Positions 46,386-59,231 of a stretch of DNA of 64,000 bases are shown here, piece after piece. The notes under the pieces were generated by a model. It saw only the letters and a program-made list of their open reading frames with translations, ran no database searches and was not told the origin of the DNA. Position 1 is the stretch's first letter, and every line of letters starts with the position of its first letter. Made by a program: the position numbers and the translations under genes. Source of the DNA: Amphiura filiformis (lineage: Eukaryota; Echinodermata; Ophiuroidea; Amphilepidida; Amphiuridae); assembly GCF_039555335.1 (NCBI RefSeq), contig NC_092637.1:38714526-38778525 (forward strand), read 5' to 3'.

Positions 46386-48608
46386 GAAGTGATACCAAGA
46401 AAACTTACTAGCACTCTTATTGGTATAGTCCAAAAAATTGTCTGATGTTGTTCTTGTTCCGTCTTGACTGGAAGCACAAGTAATAGTCAAAAAACATATA
46501 CTAATTTATAAAAAATGAAAGTAACATGACTGGATTCAAACGCGGAAGTAATTTTTCCTCTAAAAGTGGAACCATTTAGAGAAATTTTGTTCTTCAAACA
46601 TCATCCAAAATGTGGCATGTGCAAATGTACCTTGTTGCAAGCTTAAATTCCGATATTTACAAACATGCAGTCAGTATTCTCTCTCGCTAATATTCTTTGC
46701 CCAACATGTTAAGAAATTAGCTCAGAAGAATTGGCATTTTCATGGGAACTTTTTTTCCACAAATGGACATAGGTAAACTTTTTTTACAGAAATCTATTAA
46801 TGTAAATGCCATTATTCCTTCAGTTCAGCCCAGCATAACACCTTAAGGCAACTGCATCATGTTATTAAGACCCATTGTTAAATGTTTAGCTAGATTCAAA
46901 TTACCTCTAAAATTAAGTTGGGTTTTACAGCAAATCATTCTTCCTGTATTGCACAGGAAGCACAAGGTCGTTGTCACAGCTACCGTAAATACCGGAAAAT
47001 AAGCTGTGACTTATTATGGTAAACATTTTGTTTGGAGCCACTGTGTTAATAATCACTTTACCATGTGCTATCGGAACTGAAAGCATGCACAAGGTACACA
47101 GCAAGCATTTTATGCCAAGCGGTTATTTCTTGGGATTTGCACAGATTTTTAGCTGCATCATGTTTTCTTCTGTATTGTGTAAACATAGAAATGGGGATCT
47201 GATATCTGCATCTCGTCGCTGACCCAGTGGCCAGAGTGTAGCATCGCATGACACCGGCGTGACCCCTTTCTTTTTACGTGATAAAAAGGATGTCCTCGTT
47301 TGTTGATAGACCAGTGCAGCAACAAGTGGAACAAAATAATTTGTGCAAATAAGGAATGACCAACGGTCCACGGATCATCATTAACGCCACGGTCACTATC
47401 CGCAAAAATTATCGGCATCTTAAGAACTATTTTGATTTTACCCATCACTGTAAGAATGTTAGCAGGCCCACTGGGTTAATACCAAAGAGGTTTTACCAGG
47501 AGAGCCCACGCTCCTAAAATGGCCCATGTGTAACACTACCGAAAGTCCGCCATCTTTGATTGTCACACGTAGAGACCAAAGTAAAGTACGTGTACCACAG
47601 AGTCAGAAATAGAACAATAGCGTGGTGTGTTACAAAGGTTAACGCTTAGTGGTTGTAATCGACACAATGCATTACACTATACTTTCCCTGCCCTGAGCTA
47701 CACACAACCATGATGAGAGTGCGGACTGTCCTCTTCAAACCTCTGTTATCGTTAAACACATTTAAAACTGTGCACTTTAGATCCCTGGAAGTGTAGGGGA
47801 ACAAGGAAATGACTGTCATTTGTGTTAAGAACATAAACTATCACCCCATGTCCATGAATACACGTACCAGTGTCTAAAATGTGCTAGAAATTTAGCTGTA
47901 TATGAAGACACAAGAATGGGAATTCAGTTAGATCCTTTAGAAAGAGATAACACAAGATAACACACATCTGACAGAGAAATCTTTATAAATAGTATATAGA
48001 TTAAATAATGATCACTTTTTGTTTTCTTTTGAACAAAAACAATATCATATTATGTATTAAATGTATGAATAACAAAATACCGTGTAGCTGTGGATATGAA
48101 ATAGTGTATTTCCTTGATTTTTGTTTGTTTCTTTGTTATACAGTTAAGTGCTGTTAAATTATATGTCAAAACTTTTACATAAAAAGAAAAATCTTGGAAA
48201 AAAATATGGTGGCTGATAGTTTTGCCTTTGATGGGTTAATTTACTGCTTGTTTGTTTTAGAGTTACGAATTTGATTTTGTACATGTAGTTGAAATTTGAA
48301 CAGTTTTGTTTGCACGGGTCTACACCAGACAGTAATAATTTATCATTCATACATAAATTCTGGACTGCTTATTGGTTGATGACCATTCAATATATTTACT
48401 ATCAACCAAAGCCGTTTTTTGACAGTCAACCATCCCGTCAACACTTTATAGCACGCAATACATTATGAGCCTTTGCGCCTTAGCCATACGTATGTGTGTC
48501 TTGCAGGGAAGAGACTGTTTCTTAGACAGTCTGATTTAGTTGGGGATATATAATTTAAATATTTATTATAAAGAATTTATGTTATGAGTGATAGTTCTGT
48601 CTTAAATT

Positions 48609-48706
48609 TGTGTAATGGTCGAAATATAATCACTTGGTGAAAGATGTATTGTTGCATTATGGAAAAAGCCATCTTTAACATTGTGATTATATTTTGACCA
48701 TCACAC
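48609..48706. mobile_element. Small palindromic element (98 bp)
   Basis: The left arm GTGTAATGGTCGAAATATAA with TCAC...AAAGATG and the right arm in reverse complement (CATCTTT ... GATTATATTTTGACCATCAC) pair over about 37 bases with few mismatches around a ~25-base loop. No ORF. Confidence 0.8.
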
Positions 48707-49809
48707 TCATTGACAGTCATGTAACAATTGGGGAAAAGAGGGACAGTACCTCAAGATTAGGGTTTTTGGATGCGAAATTCATTATAGATACGATGAAACG
48801 GAAGTCAGAACAGATTTTCTAAAGTTTGCTGTCTGTTGGAACCAACTTAATTAGTTTGTTAACTTAAGTGGACAGAAAAATAGTTAGACCCGTGTTAATT
48901 TCCTAACATATTTTTGATTGCTGAATGACCTTTCATATTGTTTACAAATCGGAATACTTCTAGAGAACTTTGTATCAGTTTTACTCAATTGATAGTTTGA
49001 ATTTGTTTATTTTGCACTTGACTGTCACGAGATTGGTTTGCTATAAATGCACAGTAGAGTTTTCTTTTCTTTCATTTTTTTTGCACATGATTACCCTATC
49101 TGCAGTCCCACCAAAAAACTTCCACAATTCACAACCACCTCCCTAGAAAACACATAAAAAGAACAAAAAAACCCATAAAAAACGACCCATACGCTTTGCA
49201 ATGTGTAGCGATTATTTGTTGTATGTTGGAGCATACTAATAAATAGAGTACAATTTAGCGGTCCAGTTCAAAGGAGTAACATCCTGTTTTGTAACGGTAC
49301 AAAGACCATATTTGTGTATTTGAATAAACATTTTACCAAAAAAGTTTAATGGAATAATTTGGTAAATACCCTTCACTGTACGTTTTATGAAATGTAGTGC
49401 ATTATGGGGTGTGAACGGTATTCCAGAATTTTGCTGGATCCAGTACAATGTAATATTTGGTTCATGTAGCAGCAAATACTGACGCACTCTTTTGATTTTG
49501 CTTGAAGAAGTGATATTAAGATGCATGCAAGCAGATTGCATTGCTTCATAACCTTAATTAACCAGCATCTGAGATGAGCCATCACAACCAGGATAAGCTT
49601 CCCTTGGTTACAATATTTTACCCAAATATTACACTGGACTAGATTTACTATAAAATTAGTTAAAAATACAAAAGTATATTTAAAAAAATGTGTCAAAAGG
49701 TTGCAATTTTGTAAGCCAATGCTTCTACGCCAATTAAATCAATTCATTATCACCCTACTGCGATTAGTTTTCTTTGATTACCTGGTTATATGTGTAGAAG
49801 TAAGCATTA

Positions 49810-49992
49810 GGCTGTTCCAGTTTACATACATACCCCCTATGGAAGACATGACCTTAAATCACACACACAGGGGAGTGTGAATTTCAAATGGGGTCATCTG
49901 AATGGGTGACTCCATTTGAAATCTACACAGCAGTGTGGGGGTTTAAGGTTGTGTCTTCCATAGGGAGGTATGGATATCAACTGGAAGAGCTG
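49810..49992. mobile_element. MITE, CTATGGAAGACATGACCTTAAA family, copy 1
   Basis: The left arm GGCTGTTCCAGTTTACATAC, then CCCCTATGGAAGACATGACC; the right arm is the inverse (GTGTCTTCCATAGGGAGG, then CAACTGGAAGAGC). The core contains ATTTCAAATGGGGTCA and TGACTCCATTTGAAAT, itself an inverted pair. Confidence 0.88.
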
Positions 49993-50429
49993 GGCTAAGA
50001 AATTGTAACTTCTCATGTGAGGTCATTGCACTATGTACAACCATGATAGTTATAATAATCCCCTTAAAGCATATAGTATTTATATAGGTCTTGTAAGGTG
50101 CAGTAACTAGCTTTACTAACAGTTGTTATGAAGAGCTTGTTTTAACATTAACCATGTTCGACCATGAATTGCAAGTCAAACTTGTGCCCATGTAGTCCAT
50201 GTTTTGTACTTTATGGAACATAACACACAGGCCAAAAAAAAAAAATGCATAAAAATGAGATTTTGTTTACGATTATTCTGTTTCTTTTTATTTGAAAATA
50301 TATGTCAATATCTTAAAATCAAGCTGTGTAATTGTGTTAATGCATATGATGATGTGGGGGTGGGCTTGGAGGGTGGGAGGGGAGGGAGGGCATGCATTGG
50401 ATTTTTACTGTGAGAACTCATAGTATCCT

Positions 50430-50880
50430 ATTATTTGTATTGTATCTTTTTGTTTTATTTACATGCTGAGCTTGATGAAAAATTGACGGCCCAATCTTAT
50501 CTTTAAAAAAAACCGTTTATGAAAATACTGTGTCCATTTCTTTTTGAGTGGTGGTGTATTTATATATCACATTTTCTGTGTATAATCACTTAGTGTACGT
50601 AGGCTGCCATTTATTGTATTTGTACAATGTCAATGTCTCGTAGAAGAGAATCTTCACAAAAATAGAAAAAAAATATATGGTTCAAAGATAACTCTGTGGT
50701 AGATAGTAGTTTTGTGTTTTCATCTTCATGTACAAATAACCAACAGAATTATTTAAACAAAAATATGAAACACCAGAAATGTTATAAAAGAAGTAAAATT
50801 GCTCGTACAGTTGTCCAGAATCGAGCATTCCAAGTTTCAGTTTGAAATTGACATTCAGTTTGAAATTGATGATGTGTGGT
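50430..50880 (+). promoter_or_regulatory. Conserved downstream block, cassette 2
   Basis: This is the partner of 34,335-34,860, with the same order of short matches (ACATGCTGAGCTTGAT, GTGGTAGATAGTAGTTTTGT, TACAAATAACCAA, ACAGTTGTCCAGAATC, TTTGAAATTGA). Function is inferred only from retention. Confidence 0.6.
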
Positions 50881-51024
50881 TTATTCCAAATTTACATCAA
50901 AAGTAAGTTTACTTTTTTTTCTGTTTGTGTAGATCATTCTGGTGTAGATTATTTGCATATGCAAATGTAGTTGCAACTTACATGGTTTACAAGTATGCAC
51001 ACTTGTTCATATCCAGTCATTCAA

Positions 51025-51329
51025 TGGGCTATTCTAGTTTGAATACATACAACCCGTATGGAAGACAAGACTTTAAATCTCACACAGGGGGTGTAGATTT
51101 CACATGGAGTTGCCCATTCAGGTAACCCATTTGAAATTCACACTCCCTGTTCTAGTTACAATACATACAACCCGTATGGAAGACATGACTTTAAATCTCA
51201 CACAGGGGGTGTAGATTTGACATGGAGTTGCCCATTCAGGTAACCCCATTTGAAATTCACACTCCCTGTTTGGAAGATTATGATCATGTCTTGCATAGGG
51301 GGTGTATGGATTTCAACTGGAATAGCCCA
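51025..51329. mobile_element. MITE, same family as 49,810, with internal ~117-bp duplication
   Basis: It starts TGGGCTATTCTAGTTTGAAT and ends with the inverse (ATTTCAACTGGAATAGCCCA). The left part (ACATACAACCCGTATGGAAG ... TTGAAATTCACACTCCCTGT) occurs twice in tandem, which makes it longer than the 49,810 copy. Confidence 0.9.
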
Positions 51330-53079
51330 GTATTTAGATGGTTAGTTGGCAATCACAAGGTCAGTGACTTACATGAGCCAAAAATGTATCATTTCCAATG
51401 CCTTAGTTCATTAACCCCTATTTAACAAACAGGACTACGCAGTTGACCTCAAGTTAGGGAATATGAGATTGTGTTCCCAGGGGATTCAAAGGTCAATTAT
51501 AAAATGTACACATGTATTAGGTTTAAAGAACTTTGTACTGGTAGATTGACATACTTGAGATCCTAGTGCAAGGTGTTTCATAGGTATTTCTTGTGAGTTA
51601 TAAATTGCTAACCCTTTTAATAAATAAAATCATGAGAGTTCCTCTTTGTGTTAGTGAAATGCCACCTTTTGGTTTCTGACATAGCCTCCTATCTGATCGC
51701 TTGCTTGTACTCCTCTGTGGAGCTTTGTTAAACGGAAGTGGCATTGGTAATTAATGTATAAAATATGATAAGTTATCACACACTGTTTCCAGTGTAATTT
51801 ATAGCACTTTGTTTGTAGTGTAAATAAGAGCACTGAGGGATAACAAATTTGGGGCGAGGAAGTCTTTGCCAGATTTTACAATAAGAACAAAAGCAATGGA
51901 GTTAATATTTTGTTATTATTAACTTACAATAGTCCTAATTTGCTGACGTTTGGTGATCATGGTCTTCATTTTAACAAATTGCCAAATGTTCTTTCTAAGC
52001 TATTGAAAAGTTTTATCATCAAAGTTAATAATTTAAAATATATATTATACAACTTGCAAAGTACCATTTTGCAGGTCAGTTATGATAATCGTAAATCACC
52101 ATACGTGGATATAACTATATATAGATTTGGCAAAATCTATGCTTATATTTTGTACACAGTTTTCAAGTAAGATATCAGGCACTATGTAATAAAACAAACT
52201 ACAACATTAGTGTAACATTTGCCAATCTGTTCTCATTGAGTACATTAATTAAGCACAGAGCCACCTCTCTACCCTGATTCTGGTGTACAACTGTTATAGC
52301 TTCATTCATAGCTGCCGTTCAACTTTGGTTCACGTCAACCACGTACAAGGGCAACCGCGAGAGAACATTGCCGTCATTACTGAACTTGAGTTGAACTAAC
52401 TTATGACAGTGTTGACTGTTTTTTATAGGAGTCAGAGTACAAAATTTACTATAAAGCCTTATATGGCACTGGTTCCCTCACAGAAATACCTGCATTATGG
52501 CATCTGAGTGGACTAAACCCCAATTTTTTGAGGTTGAATCACCGTCATTAAATACCAATTTCACAAACTTCCAATGAGCAAGGGTAAAATGGCAGCTGAA
52601 ACAACCTCATGATCCGAATAAACACTAAATTTGACATGGATATACTACCTGTAATAAAACAGTAATACCTGTAGAATGTAGCCCCTTAGTTAATAGTTAA
52701 CCCTAGTTTGGAAAGGCAGTCCTATTCTATGTATACATTAAATAACTTATAAGAAAACTACAAGGAAGCTTCTCAACATTCTCACCATAGGTTAGCGTAT
52801 GTTTTATTTTTTGAGATCTGTGATTAAAATGGTTTTGTATCGGAACATTTATACAGACTATGAAATCATTTTCAAATGTTTTGATACGATGGTGGGATAA
52901 TTGACAGTAGATATATTTCATATACTGTGATTGGACATCCTTTTAACAGAAAATTATCTACCATGGTTATACAGCATAATCTGTATACATCATAGATGTC
53001 GCTGCAGAGAATGTAGAAAAGCTTAAATGAAATAAGTAAAAAAATATTGAAAGCAGTAGATCATTTTTATATCTTGACC

Positions 53080-53240
53080 TTTCAACCTTGTGACCTTTGA
53101 ACCAGTTTTTTCCAGCATCTTGCAAGACGACATTCCAAAAAAAAACCCTGATATCTTTCATCACTAAACGCCTTGCAAAAAACAAGATGAAATTCCTTCA
53201 AAACTGGTCAGTTTGACCTGTGAGGTCAAAGGTTAAACAA
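53080..53240. repeat. Imperfect inverted repeat around GACCTTTGAAC / GGTCAAAGGTT
   Basis: ACCTTGTGACCTTTGAACCA, GTTTTTTCCAGCATCTTG on the left pairs imperfectly with CAAGATGAAATTCC, AAAACTGGTCAGTTTGACCT and GTGAGGTCAAAGGTT on the right. Possibly a decayed MITE; no clear target duplication. Confidence 0.5.
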
Positions 53241-53288
53241 AAGGTCATCTTTGGTTTTATTTTGTGACATTACCAAAGTTAATCATGG

Positions 53289-53556
53289 TCCTGCTTACTA
53301 TACATGTATGTCATCAAATTTTGAAAGTGTACTTGTACCCGATTCTGTTAATTAATTGGTGGTGTAATATTTCCCTGGGCATGTTTTGATGCCATTGCAT
53401 GATACTAAAAGACTAAGTAACAACTTTTAGGTCTACTAAAATCTTGAGTGGATTTCAAAACTTGTTTATATGTACATCTACAGGTAGATCACCAAAATTG
53501 GCATTAAACATTCATGTATCTAAAACATGTTATATGGTTTCATTTCTTTGTGTATT
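53289..53556 (+). promoter_or_regulatory. Distal conserved block, cassette 2
   Basis: This is the partner of 37,245-37,515, sharing TTTTGATGCCATTGCATG and a ~40-base core around GGTAGATCAC and TTGGCATTAAACATTCATGT. Similarity stops at 53,556 because a MITE begins at 53,560. Confidence 0.6.
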
Positions 53557-53559
53557 TTA

Positions 53560-54001
53560 TATGTGACCAGCTTCAACAAAACCCGGAACAAGTTGCCAGA
53601 TATAGGCCTCTAAAGATGACATTCCCACAAAAAAAAAATCAAATTTTGGAAATGTTAATTTCATGGTATTTGACTGTGGGACTAAGTGGACTTTAAAATC
53701 ATTGAAAGTACTTATTAAAAAGAGGTTTATTTAATCAATAATTAACAGTTGAACTATGATAATCCCTATTCAATCCTGTGTAAAGCAGGAAACTAATTAA
53801 CACATTACTCAGAATAGCAATTTGGCAAAAATATCAAGGTATCATTTACAATATTATCCAGATCTAGAAAAGTAATGACGTTATGTATATAACTTTGGTA
53901 TCATTTTAAAGCTTATTGTCTAGTGCTTACATTTTTATTATTCAAATCTTGAAATGTCAAAAATGCGACTTATTCCTGGTTTTGTCAGAACTGGTCACAT
54001 A
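53560..54001. mobile_element. MITE with TATGTGACCAG ends
   Basis: The left end TATGTGACCAGCTTCAACAA, then AACCCGG; the right end in reverse complement (TATGTGACCAGTTCTGACAA, then AACCAGG). 442 bp, no ORF. It interrupts the region homologous to 37.5 kb. Confidence 0.9.
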
Positions 54002-55003
54002 AACCCCTCCGTCTGTCCTCTCCAGAACAAAAGGGTGTCTCATGCAATGCACACTGGCATCTTGCAGAACTGCTAACTCTTTTTGCAGCAGGCTCCCTGA
54101 AAATAAAGGGATCTTTCCAAATTTGATGAACAAATTTGAAAATCTTGGCAGTTAGGGAAACTTTTCCGAAAACCCAATAACTTTGTTATATAGACCATAA
54201 TCCTTACTCTAACCCTGAACGTCACCCTAACCATATCCTAAGCCCAAATCTCAACCCAAAACCACAGCAGTGGCCACGATTTCACCAAGTGTTTCTAAAA
54301 GGCTGCTAAAATAAGAAAAATTCTAATGCTAATTTATTGCACATGCTGAGGAAGTCTCATTACCTTTTTAAAATGGCCGAGTGGGAGGGTTGTCAATAAA
54401 ATATTTTTTTGTGTAAAAACTGAGGCATATGTGATGCGATCAAGCAAAACCAGTCGGAACTCGGAAATATTGATTTTGAGATATCGCCAAACAATTTAAA
54501 GGCTAAAAAGATTATGAAAAATCTATGTAAAAATTACATAGGTCCCCACTAATGATTACTGTTTCGTCTTTATGGGAATCTAATCTTTTAATATCTGAAA
54601 GAAACTTGAGGACCTATGTGGACTTTTACTATTAATTGCAAAAATGCAGGCCATCTTACAAGAAAAATGGTAGGCTGACTAGGCTCCCTACCTTGCAAAC
54701 TGACGCGATGTCCTGCAGAGCATGTGCACGAAATCAAAATTGATTATGTACGAGGGGGTATCCAAAAGATTTTGAAATCACCCAGAAGTGAAAGAGCTAT
54801 ATTGATGACATTTTGTCAGTGTATTCACTGGTCCTTATGTACATTATGGTCCAAAAATGGAATCAGTTTCCCAGTCTGTAACACAGACTAAACACTGCCT
54901 AATAATACTAACCGTAACCTCATCCCTAACCTCTTCATACTTAAGTTTGTTTGGCTTATATAAGGTGGAAATTCTTCGGCTTTTGTTACTGCGCGCATCA
55001 ATA

Positions 55004-55278
55004 AGGTCTAAAAAAATTTGTTTGATTGGCGTAACATGAAAAAAAAAATTAGGGTAGGTCGGTCGGCAATTTTTGTTCTTTTTAATTTTTTTTTACATGC
55101 ATTTTGAGCTGAAAATCACGAATTTTTTTTTTTTTTTTAAATTTTAATCTTTTTGATTTTTTTATTCATTTTTTGCAAAAAAATAAGAAAAAAAGTCTAG
55201 GGTCGGGCCTATTTTTAGGGTCGGGCCTATTTTTAGGGTCGGTCGGATTACGCCAATCAAACAATTTTTTTTTAGGCC
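55004..55278. mobile_element. MITE with AGGCCTAAAAAAA ends
   Basis: The left end AGGTCTAAAAAAATTTGTTT, then GATTGGCGTAA; the right end is the inverse (TTACGCCAATCAAACAATTT, then TTTTTTAGGCCT). The centre has a 21-bp phrase GGGTCGGGCCTATTTTTA repeated in tandem, and long T runs. Confidence 0.9.
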
Positions 55279-56847
55279 TGAAGTCCTATGCCCCAGTCAC
55301 TCATGCAATGCACAACTAGCGTAAGCATTGCACCCAACTGCATGCATGCCATTCTATATCAATACACAGCGTTATGAGTCTTTATTTTTCCCGCCTTATA
55401 TAAGCCAGACAAACTTTAGGCAATCGCTAGGAGTATAGCTTCTTTTTATGACATCGCTTATCGCAGAGCGGCTGCCAATATTTAAAGGCCCATTCAGTGA
55501 TTTGCTCATCCGGACGATCGTAAAAATCATCAAAATTCAGATTTTGGTACCTTTGTAATTGGCATAGATGTGCTAACATAGCCTGCTAGTGGTTCGGTCG
55601 AAAGCCGTGTATTTTAGACAAAATAAAGCATTTGCATGATTCTGGACTTTTGATACTGACAGTACAAAAGTCCGACTCGAGATCGAAAGAAGCTCACTCT
55701 CCACGCATGCTCTCCACGTACCAACACGCGTTGCGTATTGTTTCTACTACTTATTACATCAGTAGCTACTATTTTAAACAAAATACACAATTTTAACTGT
55801 TTTTCATATTTGAATTGACCGTTAGTTTGCCTCGGTGACCTTTAATTGCTTATTTTGTTTTCTACTACAAAATTGTATAGCTAGCTTAAAAGCGTCTGTT
55901 TTAAATCAATTTAGACTCTACTTCCCCGTGTTAGAAACACTGGACTAGGAAGTTTTTCCAGTCGATTGGTGGCGCACTGTACGAAAATCTCGATTTTCTC
56001 AGAGTTGAAGTAGAAAACCTTTCTAAAACTTCTGTTTTTGACTAATTTGTCGATGTATTCAGGGAAAAGTGGTTTAATGAAATTCTGTAGACTTATTCTT
56101 TATTTCTAAGCAACTCTGACAAATTTCCATTTTTTTAAATGTTCCTGTGAAATCACTGAAAGGGCCTTTAAGAGCAACCAGCCCTGGGAGTGGCTATCCC
56201 TAACCTCATCTGGACCCTAATCTTAACCTAAAATGCCCCAGAGCAGATTGAACAGCAAATGCAAGCAAGAATCAATAAGAGTGTGGGTACACTACGCGCG
56301 TCGGACACTACGCGCAGGGCGCAGCTTGCCACGCAGCTGTTATCGCGCATCGACACGGTGATTTTGCTGTTCACGCATGGAGATCGACATATGCAAAACT
56401 TGCGCGCATCTGCTCAACACAGGCCTAATTGGTTCATTAAGCACGGGATTTCGTCGGCGCATTTTTCGTTTTTCACAAAACTTTTGCTGTTGATGGCTTT
56501 TAAAATAAACTTTCTTATAATCGTCGGACGGTTTCATAAAATATAAAACTTCTTCTTTCAAATAAGCCTAAATTCGATTATATCCAATGACGGGAACCGG
56601 TGGGCAATTTTGATTTCGTTTGGTCATTTTTTTCAAGATTCAATGAGGACAGTGCCTGTTTTTGACGATTTTCTACGGGTTGCCAGCGCTAAATTCATCA
56701 CCAAAATTAAACTATCTGTCAAATGTGAGGTCGTCGGACGGAATCAAAATCTACATAATATTCTCTTTCCAGTGATATAACACACTTCGTGATTGGTTCA
56801 TGGGAAGAGGTGGGCAAAACTTATCCAATCACGAGGACCGTGTCTCC

Positions 56848-57078
56848 AGGGTTGCCAAACCCGTGATTTGGTAGCCCAATTGGGCGACTTTTGAAGATTT
56901 TCCCCGCGACTTTTGACAATTTCCTGTCCCATAGAAACCAATGGTTAAGAAAAAATTTGGACGACTTTTCAACATTGTCTCCCGCGACTTCCGATAGTTT
57001 CCTGTCCCAGAGAAACCAATGGTAAAGAGAAAAATTGGGCGACTTTTCGATTATTTGACCCGCGATTCGTGCCACAAC
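56848..57078 (+). repeat. Dispersed repeat with two internal tandem units
   Basis: CAGGGTTGCCAAACCCGTGA opens the copy. ATTGGGCGACTTTTGAAGAT, TTTCCTGTCCCATAGAAACC and CAATGGTTAAGAAAAAATT then recur about 70 bp later as a second unit, and a third partial unit ends GATTATTTGACCCGCGATTC. A minus-oriented shorter copy is at 10,505. Confidence 0.85.
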
Positions 57079-57610
57079 ACTTTACGATACGGGGATGTGT
57101 TTGTCGACGCTATACTAGCTTATACTTCCTGCTATAGGCCTAACTCACTCTGTTACGCTAATGTTTAGGACCCATTTGGTAAAGTGGAATGGTCCACTTA
57201 TCTGAGCAGTGCTCATGAGCCGTGCAATTAGGTCGTTGTGTACAAAAAGGTCACACACACACTGAGTGTTGCAAACAAATAGCTAATGCACAAATCAGGG
57301 CAAAAGTTTTCCATATGACGACCATCGCAGCATGTACCCACAAGATGGCGGCATATGACGTCGCGCTGACGGCCTCTATACAAAAGTTCTGCATGGACAA
57401 AAGCAGAGCAAAGTATAAAGTAAAATAAAAGCCAGGTGAAAACGAAGTCAAAAGCAAGTCAATGTGTTTATGAAGCAGAACAGAGCAAATAAAACAAAAC
57501 AAAGCAAAGCAAGCAAAAAACAACAACCAACCATAACCATAAAAGCAAGGCAACCCGGGCAATCCTGTCCCTCACCACCTGTGATATTTTTTCATCGCCA
57601 AAAAATTGGT

Positions 57611-57679
57611 AATGCTGCCCTCATTTTAAGCTGTGCTTTTATTGAATGTAAAAGCACAGCTTAAAATGAGGGCAGTATT
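57611..57679. repeat. Near-perfect 31-bp inverted repeat with 7-base loop
   Basis: The left arm 57,611-57,641 (AATGCTGCCCTCATTTTAAG, then CTGTGCTTTTA) and the right arm 57,649-57,679 differ at a single position; the loop is TTGAATG. No coding content. It could be a tiny MITE, a small-RNA precursor-like hairpin or a recent palindromic duplication. Confidence 0.95.
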
Positions 57680-58894
57680 GCAAAAAGTTTCAAGAACACC
57701 CAGACTGAGAACACCACCAGACCCTGAACACCACCTGAACAAGACCACCTGAACAAGACGACAACCAGAGTGAGATAAGATTTCAATTCACATTTGACTC
57801 AATTGTTGGCCTCAAAAGAAAATTTTACCAGAGGATTCTGTTGAGGAGGACATACTACTGATACCCGGGAATCGTGAGGTAAGCTGTGAATTCATTTCAG
57901 CAATGCTGTCACAAATAAACCTCTGTTTGGTAAGCTTATCCCCGGAGCAGTAGCATTGTCAAGTTCATTTCACTTCAGTCTTCATTCATCCAAAATGATA
58001 CAATAATTGAGTATTGGACTTCATAAAAATGGCCAACACAATAATCACTGTGCCTGAAATAGAAATCAGGATTTGATAGATAATTAGCATGATATGTGTC
58101 CAATTCATAGCGTACGGGTATGACCAAGGGGGTGACACTAAATTCACGGTTGTTCTATTAGCAACGCAAAATCTATGAAAAATTCAGCTGGTTTACTAGC
58201 TAGAAAGTGAGGCCAGTTATCGATCCGTTATAGCTCGTTATGAATAATTCATGTTCGACCCTTGGATCATGTTAATTGAGTTTGGCAAATAACAACGTTG
58301 TTAGTTTTGCGAACTTTGCCTGTTCAATGAGAGTATAGCACGCCCCAATACATCTGGGCACAAACCAGGCGTAAAACGATCCAGTTTAATGAAATGGCGG
58401 ACGGGTATTCCCATCAGGCACCAGTGATATGTTTTTTCAAAGAAAGACTACTAATTTGATATGAAATGACATTTTGCAATAGCAAAGTCAAAATTAGGAC
58501 TTGCTGTCAATAATATGAAGGAAATACATGTATGTGACAGAGGCAAGGTGGGAAATACAAGTAGTAGGCCTATTTAAGTTATAATAACCTTTGATACCCG
58601 ACCTGACCTTCCATCGAAGGGTGTGCGCGTGTGGTGGTGTGTACCTCGGCCTCAACATCGCTGGTGATTTTTAGTCTCCAAAGTTCATCTTTCTGACTGA
58701 AAATCTTTTTACAAGGTTTACCTTGTGGTACATAAGCTACCCTTGAACATCTTGGAACTATTTTTGGTGGTTGTAGTGACTTATTTCATCAGTATTTTCA
58801 AGTTTTCTTCTGGGTAATCGAGCAAACCCAGAAGCATATCTTTGTACTGTGTGTGGATCAACGTGTTCTACCGCGAGATTTCGTCGCATCGTAT

Positions 58895-58910
58895 TTTAAA
58901 GATGGCGGCC
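58895..58910 (+). promoter_or_regulatory. YY1-like motif AAGATGGCGGCC
   Basis: AAAGATGGCGGCC is a close match to the YY1 core (AAGATGGCGGC), which is often found just downstream of TATA-less start sites and in the 5' UTR of some LINEs. Similar motifs are at 6,220, 57,343 and 59,432. It lies 150 bp upstream of the candidate exon and 650 bp upstream of the retroelement leader ORF. Confidence 0.35.
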
Positions 58911-59040
58911 ATCCCGGCGGGTGAAATGGATGACTAAACTGTTTGTGTGTCGTGACGACAACGATCGGTGGTAGTGAGTAACTTGCTGGTGGGGTAGGAG
59001 GTTTATTTCTGTCTTATTGTTCTCCAACTTACTGGCAGAA

Positions 59041-59231
59041 TGAAGTGCTCTGAATTGTTATTCATGGCGATTTTCGTCATTGGAAGTGGTTTACAACTAC
59101 AGCGTTTGTATACAGATATGCATACAGGTGAACTCATTCCTCAAGAGATAGATGTACTAAATATTCATATGGTACCATCTTACTATGCCAAGTATTTCCC
59201 AGGTCTTGTTCGATGTGTGTGTGCTTCGCGG
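59041..59231 (+). other. Candidate coding exon or retrotransposon leader ORF (64 aa)
   Basis: A pyrimidine-rich tract ending ACTTACTGGCAG is followed at once by an ATG. The frame encodes MKCSELLFMAIFVIGSGLQL (a signal-peptide-like start), then a mildly charged stretch with HTGELIPQEIDVLNIHMV, and reaches CG|GTGAGC, a good donor, three codons before the frame closes. The layout fits a first coding exon of a secreted or membrane protein. It also lies within 1 kb upstream of the retrotransposon leader ORF and could be part of that element's 5' region. No family recognised. Confidence 0.35.

Larger units (their letters stand above)
46386..53556 (+). other. 3' UTR / downstream region of cassette 2
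   Basis: 7.2 kb without another recognised gene. It includes blocks collinear with the cassette 1 downstream region (47,867-47,905; 50,430-50,880; 53,289-53,556), a palindromic element (48,609) and two related MITEs (49,810; 51,025). ORFs up to about 100 aa here show no domain. Confidence 0.6.
54002..58600. other. Repeat-derived sequence, no gene seen
   Basis: It contains scattered CCCTAACC / ACCCTAA phrases (54,190-54,260; 54,890-54,930; 56,195-56,232), a TGTCCTCTCCAG motif at 54,014 like those at 21.5-22.6 kb, a CG-rich stretch at 56,280-56,420, and the elements listed separately. ORFs of up to 103 aa have no recognisable domain or splice context. Confidence 0.55.

Noticed and set aside
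54190..56232. CCCTAACC-like phrases suggesting an internal telomeric tract
   Set aside because: Scattered and irregular, with no run of tandem TTAGGG/CCCTAA units.
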